A stretch of DNA of 64,000 nt, from assembly GCA_002494135.1 (NCBI GenBank), contig DLBG01000035.1, forward strand, positions 4,218 through 68,217. The letters are read 5' to 3'. The position numbers were made by a program, and so were the translations under genes. The DNA comes from Lachnospiraceae bacterium UBA7027 (lineage in GTDB: Bacteria > Bacillota > Clostridia > Lachnospirales > Lachnospiraceae). Below, piece after piece: positions 1 to 8,171 of this stretch (position 1 is the stretch's first letter; every line of letters starts with the position of its first letter). Under the pieces are notes generated by a model. It saw only the letters and a list, made by a program, of their open reading frames with translations, made no database searches and had not been told where the DNA came from.

Positions 1-45
1 CTTTGTAGTTTCTTCCGTTTCCGGATTCTTTACTTCTTCACTCAT
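1..45 (-). CDS. TPR membrane protein paralogue, N-terminal fragment (cut by window edge)
   Basis: Only the first 15 codons are present; the gene continues beyond the left edge. The start codon at 43-45 overlaps the stop of the upstream gene in an ATGA arrangement, which suggests translational coupling. The residues read MSEEVKNPETEETTK, very like the acidic, Thr-rich cytoplasmic tail of the paralogue at 1214-2356. I infer it is another member of the local TPR membrane-protein family, but no TPR is visible in this piece. Confidence 0.7.
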   Translation of the reverse strand, partial: MSEEVKNPETEETTK

Positions 46-1190
46 TTTTCATCCTCCGGGAAAACATCCGTTAATCTTTCATAAGTACCTATCGTATATA
101 AATATCCGGTATCCTCTTTCAGTGTCTTTTCATCGATGAGCTCATATTTATAATCATTCGCATCCATCATATCGTATATCAATCCCCTCGTTAAATCTCC
201 AATCCAGATATCACGCATATACGGTAAGCCGTCCGGGTTCTTTAAATTACCGCTTTCGTCGTATCGGTATTCTCTGTAACCACAGTCAGCATCATCCACA
301 TGCCATTCAAATACGGCCCTTTCCACCGTAACCAGTCCGCTGTCCCAATAGGAGGTGTTCACAATTTCCTTTAAATTCCCGTTCTCATCATATTCGTAGC
401 TATCGTTCCAAAACAGGCTTCCGTCTTCATAATAAACATTTTCCGAAACGAGAAAACCATTGCTGTTATACTCATAATCCCTCTTTTCATAGGGCGTTCC
501 GTCCGGATTGTAATCGGTTCTTACTTCAAAATAATGGTCTCCTTTTTTCGAATACTCGGAAATCACATATCCACCCTCCGTTCCGTCCGGCTCATAGGTT
601 GTTTCCTTAATCGGAAGCCACAGATTCGAGGGATCCACGCGATATCCCTGATTAAAGAACAAATCAAACAGATTTTCCCGCGCAGAAAGCTTTCTTTGAT
701 CGATGAGCATCTCCTGTTCTTTCTGATCATATTCTTCCTGCCTGGTTGTAAATAATCCTTCCTTTTCCCGAAGCGCAGCCGATTCAACATGTGTCAGACC
801 TTCTCTGACGATATCCATACCCTTTGATGCATATTCCTCGGCCTGATGCAGATTCTCTTCTTCACAGTTTTCTGCCAGGGTTTCATAAATCCCTGCCAGC
901 GCAAGATATGCTTCTTCATTGTTCGGATCGATTCGAAGCGCTTCTTCATATGCCAGAATTGCATTGTCGTAATCCAGCTCCGTAAGATATTTCTCACCCA
1001 GATCCAGCTGCTTTTTTAACGCTCTCTTAGGCGCACTGACCGTCAGTGCAATCACCACAATTACTGCCGACAGGACAACAAGAAGCGCAACCGCCGCTCC
1101 GACAATTACGGGAATGAGCCATTTTTTCTTCTTTTGTACTACCTGTGTAGTTTCTTCTGAATTGTTTTTTACTTCATTTGTTTCACTCAT
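42..1190 (-). CDS. Single-pass membrane TPR protein with C-terminal YD-like repeats
   Basis: A 382-residue protein. A short Thr-rich cytoplasmic tail (about 1-19) is followed by a KKKKW stop signal and one membrane helix (about 24-51). The positive-inside rule puts the rest outside. A TPR-type helical pair follows (about 61-125; core GEKYLTELDYDNAILAYEEA). The C-terminal half carries repeated Y-x-Y-[DN]-x-[NS]-G strings resembling RHS/YD or MORN-like beta repeats. Function is unknown. Its N-terminal half is nearly the same as those of paralogues at 1214, 2398, 20706 and 23835. The four stop bases overlap the next gene's start. It lies at the 3' end of the Tad pilus/kinase locus, so a role as extracytoplasmic adaptor or sensor is inferred. 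Confidence 0.8.
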   Translation of the reverse strand: MSETNEVKNNSEETTQVVQKKKKWLIPVIVGAAVALLVVLSAVIVVIALTVSAPKRALKKQLDLGEKYLTELDYDNAILAYEEALRIDPNNEEAYLALAGIYETLAENCEEENLHQAEEYASKGMDIVREGLTHVESAALREKEGLFTTRQEEYDQKEQEMLIDQRKLSARENLFDLFFNQGYRVDPSNLWLPIKETTYEPDGTEGGYVISEYSKKGDHYFEVRTDYNPDGTPYEKRDYEYNSNGFLVSENVYYEDGSLFWNDSYEYDENGNLKEIVNTSYWDSGLVTVERAVFEWHVDDADCGYREYRYDESGNLKNPDGLPYMRDIWIGDLTRGLIYDMMDANDYKYELIDEKTLKEDTGYLYTIGTYERLTDVFPEDEK

Positions 1191-1213
1191 GGATCTGACC
1201 TGCTTTCCTGCTT

Positions 1214-2356
1214 TTATTCATATACTTCATAACGAATCAGGCTTCCGTCGGGATTATATTCCGCATAGCCGGTAATGACTCCTTCGCTGTTCCGCTGCTC
1301 TTCGTAATAATACTCCATATTTCCGTCTCCATCGTAACAGTATGTTCTGTCTCCTTCCGCGACCTGCTTGCTGTTCATAACGAATTGGTCCATCCCGGGA
1401 TCATAGTGATAGTATTCCGTTACGTGTTTGTCTCCGTCCTGATAGTCAACATATCTGACTTCTATTGTTCCGTCCATACTGTACTGCGTCTGTATATTTT
1501 TTTCTCCCTCATATTCATAGAGGACATACCATCCGTCATTTTCGGTTTCTCCGCCGTAGTATGTCGTTTTTATTAACCTTTTGGATTCATCATATTCCGT
1601 AACCGATTTAAATACTTTCCCGCTATCCGAATAAGTACAATAGCTGACTTCCAGTAAAGGATTCGAGTGGTCACAATCCACATGGCCGGTCTGGTTACCG
1701 TTTGCATCATAGCTGGTAACTGACTTTTCCAGGCCGTTTTCATCATAAGTGAATTCCTGCCAGTACAAGATATGATTGTCTGCATCATACATGGTTTTTT
1801 TGCAGATCAGGCCTCTGGAATCGACAATGTTGCCGCTCTCAATCATGTCAATCTTTTCCTTCAGACGTTCATCGCCCGTTTTTTCAAAGCCCTTCTTTGC
1901 ATATTCCAGAGCCTTGTCAAAATCGTTTTTACGGATATATACCTCTATCAGACCAAGGTATGCCTCAACGCTCATATCGTCCAGTTCCAGGGCTTTCTCA
2001 TAGTTCTCGACTGCTTTATCGTAGTCGCCGTCATCCAGGGCTTTCTCGGCAATCTGAAGCAGTTCCTCGTACGAGAGAGTTGTAGTATCATAGGACGGGT
2101 CCGTTAAGTACTTATCGGACATGTTCTGCTTGTTTTTTCCGTTACCGATTTTACCGGTTGCAAACAGCACGGCAAGAACGGTTCCCGTAAGAACAATAAC
2201 AAATACTACCGTTGCAATCACGGCTATGAGAGGGCCGTTTTTCTTTTTTGAAACCACATCCCCTTCCGGCTTCGTTGTTTCTTCCGTTTCCGGCTTCGTT
2301 GTTTCTTCTGTTTCCGGTTTCGTTGTTTCTTCTGTTCCCTTTAGTTCTTCGCTCAT
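1214..2356 (-). CDS. Single-pass membrane TPR protein with Thr/Glu repeat tail and YD-like repeats
   Basis: A 380-residue paralogue of the previous protein. The cytoplasmic tail holds three copies of an 8-residue unit, TEETTKPE, followed by KKK and a membrane helix at about 43-68. Outside lies a TPR array (about 88-170; unit DDGDYDKAVENYEKALELD). The last 200 residues carry repeated YD/NG strings (YDENG, YDANG, YDGDG, YNPDG). The ribosome binding site is AGAAAGG before the ATG, in the same leader context as the gene at 2398. No enzyme motif is visible. The Thr-rich tail is a plausible substrate for the locus Ser/Thr kinase, which is inference. Confidence 0.8.
   Translation of the reverse strand: MSEELKGTEETTKPETEETTKPETEETTKPEGDVVSKKKNGPLIAVIATVVFVIVLTGTVLAVLFATGKIGNGKNKQNMSDKYLTDPSYDTTTLSYEELLQIAEKALDDGDYDKAVENYEKALELDDMSVEAYLGLIEVYIRKNDFDKALEYAKKGFEKTGDERLKEKIDMIESGNIVDSRGLICKKTMYDADNHILYWQEFTYDENGLEKSVTSYDANGNQTGHVDCDHSNPLLEVSYCTYSDSGKVFKSVTEYDESKRLIKTTYYGGETENDGWYVLYEYEGEKNIQTQYSMDGTIEVRYVDYQDGDKHVTEYYHYDPGMDQFVMNSKQVAEGDRTYCYDGDGNMEYYYEEQRNSEGVITGYAEYNPDGSLIRYEVYE
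2269..2334 (-). repeat. 24-bp coding tandem repeat (TEETTKPE units)
   Basis: About three near-perfect 24-base units encode the TEETTKPE repeats in the cytoplasmic tail of the TPR protein at 1214-2356. The unit is a multiple of three, so copy-number changes would keep the frame and alter only the number of Thr-rich units. Confidence 0.7.
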
Positions 2357-2397
2357 TTTCAGGTCCTTTCTTTATGTAAGTCTTTTGATTATTTTAT

Positions 2398-4068
2398 CTA
2401 TTCGTTAAGAGGTTTAAACGGAAGTCTCTCGAAAGTATACTTATCTTTTAAATGAAACAGTTCTTCCACACTAAGTGTTGCTCTGGTTGACTGGTCAACA
2501 TTATAGGTGCCCAGATTGTTGTGATAAACATCTGCTCCCTCGAAGAAATAAAAGTCATCCCAGGTAAGCAGGGAACCGTCTTTGAACAATCGTGCAAATC
2601 CGACAGACCCGCTACTTGCGCTGCCGGATCCCTCGTGATAAAACAGCCCGTTTCCGATCCACATATATTGATTGCGTGTCCAACCGTCCAGAAAGAATAC
2701 CACTTCTCCGCCGTTTGCTCCGTAATAATAAGAGTATCCTCCCCAGACAATATCATTTTGCTCATTCGTACCGGGATAACCATGTTCTCCGATTAACAGT
2801 TCCGGAATATCATCACCATTAATATCCATAATCACATAACCGATATTTTTGAGAATTTCTTCCTGATCCAGCCATCCGACTGCTTCCAGAATACCGCCGG
2901 GAACATATTGGTCAGCGAAATCGCCTGATCCGGTATTTTTAATAAATTTCAGATTCTGTTCAAGAACAGTTGCATAAATGCTTTCCCACTCTGTTTTTTC
3001 AATTTCTCCGCCTTTTTTGACAGGATCTTCGAAGAAATCGTTTTCGCTGACTTTGTAAACTGACCAGTAACCTTTCCCGTCTATGATTTTATATTCCATC
3101 AAAGCATAATTTGTTGAGCCATAATACATACCGTCTTCAAAATCATCCCAGTAAATATCAAAAATCACGCGATACTGCTTTCCATCGGTCTGCACTTCTT
3201 TGATTCTTGCTTCATTTCCTCCTCCGATTCCTCCAAGAGGCGAAATGTATTCTCCGTTAGAATAGTATAATGAGGATGTATAACCGCCTTCATTGGTGTG
3301 ACTTAACTCGTTTTTAAAATCAGCAAGATCCTGATTACCGAAATTATAAATATTCGATAAAATCCAATCCAGTCCCGCACCGTCAAAATGTAAGTTATAG
3401 TCTTTGTCCTGATACGGTTCCTTAAGATAATCCGTATATTGTGAAAAGTCACAGAGGACATCACAGGCAAGCATAAACTGAACAAAATCATGAAGAATAT
3501 CCGGATTATTACAGTCAAAGTTCTCTCCCCACCAGCCTATCGAGGAAAGAAAACCTATTAATTTCTCTTTCTCCGGAGCCTCGGAAATATCAATTACTTC
3601 AAATGTTCTTGCTTCCTCTTCGAATTCTTCTTTCTTCTTTTCGATTCTTTCCTTTTCATTCTTAATCACTTCCGAAGAGGTCTCGTTATAACCATCGGCC
3701 AGGACATCAATCGCCTCATCCAGGTTTTCGATTGCTTTATCCAAATCGTTCTGATTATGATAATTATCAGCCATCGTTTCATATACATGGCTTAATCCTA
3801 AATAAGCGGGTTCCGACTTCGGGTCAATCCTGATGGCTTCCCGGTAAGCAAGGATGGCATTTTCATAATCCAGATCGGAAAGATATTTTTCACCCAGATC
3901 CAGCTGCTTTTGAAGTTTCCGTTTCGGCGCGGTTACACTGATTACAGAAAAAATCACAACCGCTGCAACAATTGCTAAAATTACAGTTGCCGCGCCTACG
4001 ATTATAACCGGGATTAACCATTTTTTCTTCTTTTTTACCGTTTCCTGGATCTCGTTCGTTTCGCTCAT
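2398..4068 (-). CDS. Single-pass membrane TPR protein with large C-terminal domain
   Basis: A 556-residue protein with the family layout: short tail, KKKKKW, membrane helix (about 19-46), then TPR repeats (about 57-130; core GEKYLSDLDYENAILAYREA). The C-terminal 400 residues are not recognised. They contain DINGDDIPELLIG near residue 423, an Asp/Asn-rich loop of the kind seen in FG-GAP or EF-hand-like calcium sites; the paralogue at 23835 has a similar DLDGDKIPEM. The start is supported by AGAAAGGAACC just upstream. It begins 38 bases from the divergent prepilin peptidase half-gene. Predicted extracytoplasmic; function unknown. Confidence 0.8.
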   Translation of the reverse strand: MSETNEIQETVKKKKKWLIPVIIVGAATVILAIVAAVVIFSVISVTAPKRKLQKQLDLGEKYLSDLDYENAILAYREAIRIDPKSEPAYLGLSHVYETMADNYHNQNDLDKAIENLDEAIDVLADGYNETSSEVIKNEKERIEKKKEEFEEEARTFEVIDISEAPEKEKLIGFLSSIGWWGENFDCNNPDILHDFVQFMLACDVLCDFSQYTDYLKEPYQDKDYNLHFDGAGLDWILSNIYNFGNQDLADFKNELSHTNEGGYTSSLYYSNGEYISPLGGIGGGNEARIKEVQTDGKQYRVIFDIYWDDFEDGMYYGSTNYALMEYKIIDGKGYWSVYKVSENDFFEDPVKKGGEIEKTEWESIYATVLEQNLKFIKNTGSGDFADQYVPGGILEAVGWLDQEEILKNIGYVIMDINGDDIPELLIGEHGYPGTNEQNDIVWGGYSYYYGANGGEVVFFLDGWTRNQYMWIGNGLFYHEGSGSASSGSVGFARLFKDGSLLTWDDFYFFEGADVYHNNLGTYNVDQSTRATLSVEELFHLKDKYTFERLPFKPLNE

Positions 4069-4091
4069 TTTCGGTTCCTTTCTTAAAAATA

Positions 4092-4100
4092 TGCTATAAT
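4092..4100 (+). promoter_or_regulatory. Extended -10 promoter of a probably leaderless transcript
   Basis: The sequence TGCTATAAT (TG-N-TATAAT, an extended -10) ends six bases before the ATG at 4107. No convincing -35 and no Shine-Dalgarno sequence are visible. Transcription from this element would start at or next to the A of the start codon, giving a leaderless mRNA. Confidence 0.55.
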
Positions 4101-4106
4101 GTAGCC

Positions 4107-4595
4107 ATGCTTGAATACATTGTTATCGCTACAATCATATTTGCATTTTATATTCTGAGTGCCTATGCCACGACGGATATTCTTCGTCTTTTAAAAGGCA
4201 GTACCGTTCCTGTATATGCACCGGATTGTTATTGTGATGCCTGCAAGAATAAAATAAGATTAATTGATCAGGTTCCCATTTTTGCCTATTTGTTCAATCG
4301 AGGAAAATGCCATTATTGTAAATGTAAAATTCCCCCGTATGATTTTCTGTTTGAAGTATTCTTTTTGATTGCGTTAACCGGAACAAACATGATTTTGCGT
4401 TTTAGTTATGTCGGTTTTATCGCAACCGTTGCGGAATATGAATTGACCAAGCTGATCTTTATACTAATAAAAGGGAAAAGAGAAGAGTCTTTTGGAAAAA
4501 ATCTTCTAATTTCCCTTTTCACAAACGTCTTTGTTTTTCTTTTGGTCGGTGCTTTATATGTAATGTTAGCCATCGTTCGAGCAAGGCTCGTCTAA
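4107..4595 (+). CDS. Stand-alone N-terminal (zinc ribbon) half of a type IV prepilin peptidase
   Basis: A 162-residue protein matching the N-terminal domain of PilD/GspO-type prepilin peptidases (DiS_P_DiS). It has a first membrane helix (about 3-22), then C43-x2-C46 and C68-x2-C71 around QVPIFAYLFNRGKCHYC, then PPYDFLFE and more hydrophobic segments. Classical enzymes fuse this domain to the aspartyl peptidase; here the catalytic aspartates and the GxGD motif are absent. The TadV-type peptidase at 8172-8834 has the opposite set, so the two may form a split enzyme. It is divergent from the surrounding genes, has no ribosome binding site, and its 3' end overlaps the phosphatase gene by four bases. 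Confidence 0.8.
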   Translation: MLEYIVIATIIFAFYILSAYATTDILRLLKGSTVPVYAPDCYCDACKNKIRLIDQVPIFAYLFNRGKCHYCKCKIPPYDFLFEVFFLIALTGTNMILRFSYVGFIATVAEYELTKLIFILIKGKREESFGKNLLISLFTNVFVFLLVGALYVMLAIVRARLV

Positions 4596-5323
4596 CCTTT
4601 GGCATAAAGCATTCCGACGGTTATATTGTCTTTGTCTCCGCGGTCCATCATCAGACGAACCAGTTCGGCGCATTTCTCATTGGCTTTTCCCGCATTGTTG
4701 AATATTTTACGGTCAAAAGCAAGATCGTCCACTTTCAGATTATGGTAGAAGCCGTCACAGCATACCACAAACAAATCTTCCTTACGAATACTGCCATCCG
4801 CAACCGTATACCATACATCGGTATCCTTTCCCATGTAATTGTTCAGATACGTCTTCATACGACCGGATGCCATGCTGGATACGGTCGCATCCACGGTAAG
4901 CTGGCGAAGGAAGTCGGAACGCATCAGATATACCCTGCTGTCACCTACCTGAATAATGTAATAGTACTCACGAAGGACTATAAGCAATGACATTGTGGTG
5001 CCCATCTGCATGCCATGTGTGGTTTTATAATCGAAAACCCTCTCATTCGCCTCTTCCACGGCATCTTTCAGGTGGGAGACGATGATGTCCGCATCCACGG
5101 TATTCACATCGATCCAGGTTGCGATTTCATCAAAGGTTTCATTGATGCACTCGCAGACAATGCGCGACGCAATTTCGCCGTGCTCCAGTCCTCCGATGCC
5201 ATCACAGACAGCCACAATTGCAAAGGCATTCTTCTTATTCTCAACCAGCCGGCACAGAATGGAATCCTGATTGACTTTCCGGGTATTTCCAACGTCCGAA
5301 TAAAACCCCTGCAATAACTTCAT
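4592..5323 (-). CDS. PP2C-family Ser/Thr protein phosphatase
   Basis: A 243-residue cytoplasmic protein, full length for a bacterial PP2C (PrpC/Stp-like). All metal-binding and core motifs are present: NQDS (D20), DGIGG (41-45), GTTMS (108-112), GDSR (127-130), CDGF (189-192) and DN (232-233). Such enzymes remove phosphate from Thr/Ser using two divalent metal ions. It lies nine bases after the FHA gene, so they are probably co-transcribed. With the kinase at 18372 it gives the locus a writer, reader and eraser for phosphothreonine. No membrane segment is visible. Confidence 0.92.
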   Translation of the reverse strand: MKLLQGFYSDVGNTRKVNQDSILCRLVENKKNAFAIVAVCDGIGGLEHGEIASRIVCECINETFDEIATWIDVNTVDADIIVSHLKDAVEEANERVFDYKTTHGMQMGTTMSLLIVLREYYYIIQVGDSRVYLMRSDFLRQLTVDATVSSMASGRMKTYLNNYMGKDTDVWYTVADGSIRKEDLFVVCCDGFYHNLKVDDLAFDRKIFNNAGKANEKCAELVRLMMDRGDKDNITVGMLYAKG

Positions 5324-5332
5324 AAAATGCTC

Positions 5333-6802
5333 CTACAGATTAACGCGGTATTTTACAGGCATTGATTCCGTAAAAGTAATCTCCGAACCACCGGTAAGCT
5401 CGTAAGGCTGATTCGGAACGAGCATGGTGCCGTTTAAGAACGTATGGTTTTTCGAACCCAGATCAATCAGAATAAATCTGCCGTTGTCTTTCTGGATTCT
5501 TGCATGTTTTCTTCCGATAAACTTAAACTCCGTCGGGAAAGCAATATCCGGCTGGATTTCGTCGCTGGATCTTCTTCCGATGGTGATATACTGTTTCGCG
5601 CTCTCTAAATCGATTCTGGCCGGTGCTCCGGCAATCGGTGCGGAAATCAGTGCAAGATGAGGCACTCCCTTACTTACCGCAAAATCATCCAATGTTGCCG
5701 TTACGCCGTCATCGGGAGTATAGATGGATTCCTGCTTCATCTCAAAAACAGGCTGTGAATAATCGTTTGCGGGAGCATAGCTTTGAGGTGCGGCCGCTGC
5801 GGGAGCGGGTGCACTCTGGGGAGCTACTGCATCCATAAAGGATAAATCGTCGTTTTTCTTCTTGCCGAAGAGACCGCCGCTCTTTTTCTCTTTCTTCTCT
5901 TTCTCCGGCTTTGGAGCCTTCTCGGGTTTTTCTTTCTTGTCCTTCTTCTTTCCGGAATTGTCACCGAATAACTGATCGATGATTTCATTGTTATTGACTA
6001 CACCGGGTGCTCCGGGTGCAGGCGAAGGAGCCGATGCGGGCACGGGTGCCGGTGCAATCTTCTCCTCCTTGGGTTTGGAAGAACCAAAGAGAGAATGCTT
6101 CTCGGGCTTGGCAGGAGCAGGTGCCGGCGCAGGTGCGGGTGCAGGAGCTGCCACGGGAACGGGTGCTGCTGCCGGTGCAGGCGTTGCCGCAAAAACGGGT
6201 GCCGCTGCAGGCGCAGGTGCTGCTGCTGCGGGAGCAGGAGTTGCGGAAGGTCCGTTTGCCTGTTCACTTTGAAGAAGCTTGTATAAATCAATCAGTGTTA
6301 CACCGTCTTTTGCAAAGAACTGGAACAGTTCCACCTGGAACCTGGAATCATCCGTGATTGTCATTTTGATGAATTCATTCTTGATGAATGCAAACATCTC
6401 GGCATCCGTATTTTTGTAGGATGCTTCCGGAACATAGATATAGGAAACCAGGTTACTGATCCGGTCAATGTACACATACTTCGGATCGATGCAGAAGCAG
6501 TGATAATCAAGGAACCATTCTTTGCCCTTAATCATGGGATTTAAAAGGTTCATGAACAGCTTGATAAAATCCTTCTTTGTGTAGGAGGAATCGATGTATT
6601 CAAGCGCAATCGTATTGATCAGCTTATATTTTAACTGCATTACACCGTTCACCTCGAGAAGCTGGAACGGAATTAAAAAGTTCGGGCAATCGCTGTTAAT
6701 TGTCTTAACGGCGATTTCGTCAATCTGAACCGGCTCCGTCAAAGGAATGTTTAAATAGTTCGCCTCAAGTGAGCTTTGAATGGTAAAATTCTGTGTGTTC
6801 AT
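5333..6802 (-). CDS. FHA-domain protein with N-terminal DUF6382-like domain
   Basis: A 489-residue cytoplasmic protein. The first 180 residues match the family annotated as DUF6382, found next to FHA domains in Clostridia. Residues about 185-330 are a Pro/Ala-rich then Lys-rich flexible linker. The last 90 residues are an FHA fold, the reader of phosphothreonine: IGRRSS (G409-R410), then GRKH (430-433), then NHTFLNG ending at N457-G458. The conserved Ser of the S-x-x-H motif is Gly here, a departure from most phosphopeptide-binding FHA domains. It sits between the WG-repeat gene and the phosphatase. The likely partner is the kinase with its TEVL array, which is inference. Confidence 0.88.
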   Translation of the reverse strand: MNTQNFTIQSSLEANYLNIPLTEPVQIDEIAVKTINSDCPNFLIPFQLLEVNGVMQLKYKLINTIALEYIDSSYTKKDFIKLFMNLLNPMIKGKEWFLDYHCFCIDPKYVYIDRISNLVSYIYVPEASYKNTDAEMFAFIKNEFIKMTITDDSRFQVELFQFFAKDGVTLIDLYKLLQSEQANGPSATPAPAAAAPAPAAAPVFAATPAPAAAPVPVAAPAPAPAPAPAPAKPEKHSLFGSSKPKEEKIAPAPVPASAPSPAPGAPGVVNNNEIIDQLFGDNSGKKKDKKEKPEKAPKPEKEKKEKKSGGLFGKKKNDDLSFMDAVAPQSAPAPAAAAPQSYAPANDYSQPVFEMKQESIYTPDDGVTATLDDFAVSKGVPHLALISAPIAGAPARIDLESAKQYITIGRRSSDEIQPDIAFPTEFKFIGRKHARIQKDNGRFILIDLGSKNHTFLNGTMLVPNQPYELTGGSEITFTESMPVKYRVNL

Positions 6803-6815
6803 ACGCTTCTCTCCC

Positions 6816-8153
6816 CTATTGTCCGTAGTAGTTGAAAATAATCAGTCTTGCCATACCGTTTTCATAAATCTGTCCGACTCCGCCGTGGAACGGTGTCGCA
6901 TTTTCAAATACTTCTTCCGAAATCGGAACATCTTTTCTGCTGATGTAAATCCAGTCATCGGAATAAGTCTTTACGGCTGCCACGTAATCCGAGAAGGAAT
7001 ATGCATCCGTGTATTTGTACTCGATGACGAGTTCACCCTTATCATTGATGAATCCCCATCTTCCTGCCTTGTCAGCCACTGCAATATATCCTTCCGACTC
7101 CGGAGCTTTCGCATCATCAAAAGTCTCGCCGGTGAGGTCTTCACCCATTGTGTTAACCAGGTGCCATCTGCCGCCGATTTTAATCATTCCCCTGTTATCA
7201 CGGAAAACGGATCCGTAAGAATTGATCGCCACATCTTCGATTCCACCCTTAATCAAAGTTCCTTCGGTCAGGCTGTAAATACCCCACTCATTGCCGTTTT
7301 TCGCAACAATCACACCGTGCGATGATCTGGTAACCTCATCAAACTGTAAGTTTGTCAGAATCTGATTGTAGTCGTAATTGAAGATGCCGTACTTTCCGTC
7401 TTTCTTAGCCTGGAAATAACTTGCAAACGAATAGGCCAGTCCCTGAATTCTGGTATTGTTCGGATTGTCATCCAAACCGTACTTATCTCCTGCGACATTA
7501 ATGGCAAAATACTTACCGTCTTTGGCAACCGCAGCGATTCCGTCAGCGGAAAAAGCGGTCGCTTCGTCAAACTGCGGCTGTACAATGACACCGCCGTCGC
7601 GGCTGATGTATCCCCATTTTTCTCCGTCAAACGCCGGCATGATGGTGTTATCGGCTGTCGGAGCAATATAAGCAAACTTCGTGGAACGGGTTTTGTATGT
7701 ATAACGATACTGCTCATAAAGATTCATCAGTTCCTCGTCCCCTGTCTGGTCGATTCCCTTGTGAATCAGTGCAAATGCCTTGGACATGCTGAAAGAGCTG
7801 ACATAGAAGTTAAACGTATTCTTATAATCTTCCACCGACGCGGTATTGTTTTCCGCTCTGGCTTCCACAAGTTTTGCGTATTTTGCATAATCACCGTGCA
7901 GATAATATGCCTTCATAAGACGGGTTTCCAAATCAAAATCGCGGGTATCCGTGGTTTTGATTTTAGCCGCCTCTTCGTAAACCGGAATTGCACGGACATA
8001 GAGTTCCCTGCTCATAAAATTGTCCGCCTGCGCGATAAGCTTGTCCTGTTTCTTAATCTCATCCATACGGGTTACAGCCTTCAGAGCCAGCACCCATCCG
8101 ATTAAAAGGACAAAAACCAGTGCAAAAATGACGATGATTTTTTTCTTTCCCAT
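6816..8153 (-). CDS. Membrane-anchored TPR/WG-repeat protein
   Basis: A 445-residue protein with an N-terminal membrane helix (about 5-25) after KKK, so the rest should be outside. Residues about 38-165 look like helical TPR-type repeats (RELYVRAIPVYEEAAKI). Residues about 170-430 are WG (KWG) beta repeats with the recurring KWGYI, KYGIF, EWGIY, RWGFI pattern. WG repeats are usually extracellular or periplasmic binding modules of unknown ligand. The gene lies between the prepilin peptidase and the FHA protein. It adds to the set of extracytoplasmic TPR proteins in the locus. Confidence 0.82.
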   Translation of the reverse strand: MGKKKIIVIFALVFVLLIGWVLALKAVTRMDEIKKQDKLIAQADNFMSRELYVRAIPVYEEAAKIKTTDTRDFDLETRLMKAYYLHGDYAKYAKLVEARAENNTASVEDYKNTFNFYVSSFSMSKAFALIHKGIDQTGDEELMNLYEQYRYTYKTRSTKFAYIAPTADNTIMPAFDGEKWGYISRDGGVIVQPQFDEATAFSADGIAAVAKDGKYFAINVAGDKYGLDDNPNNTRIQGLAYSFASYFQAKKDGKYGIFNYDYNQILTNLQFDEVTRSSHGVIVAKNGNEWGIYSLTEGTLIKGGIEDVAINSYGSVFRDNRGMIKIGGRWHLVNTMGEDLTGETFDDAKAPESEGYIAVADKAGRWGFINDKGELVIEYKYTDAYSFSDYVAAVKTYSDDWIYISRKDVPISEEVFENATPFHGGVGQIYENGMARLIIFNYYGQ

Positions 8154-8171
8154 ACCAACCTCTCAATTCTT

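Noticed and set aside
4578..4590. Terminator between the prepilin peptidase half-gene and the phosphatase gene
   Set aside because: CGAGC-AAG-GCTCG is a perfect stem, but it is short and has no T-tract on either strand.
5979..6357. Plus-strand Ala/Gly-rich or Arg-rich frames
   Set aside because: They are antisense reads of the Pro/Ala-rich linker of the FHA protein and have no start site.
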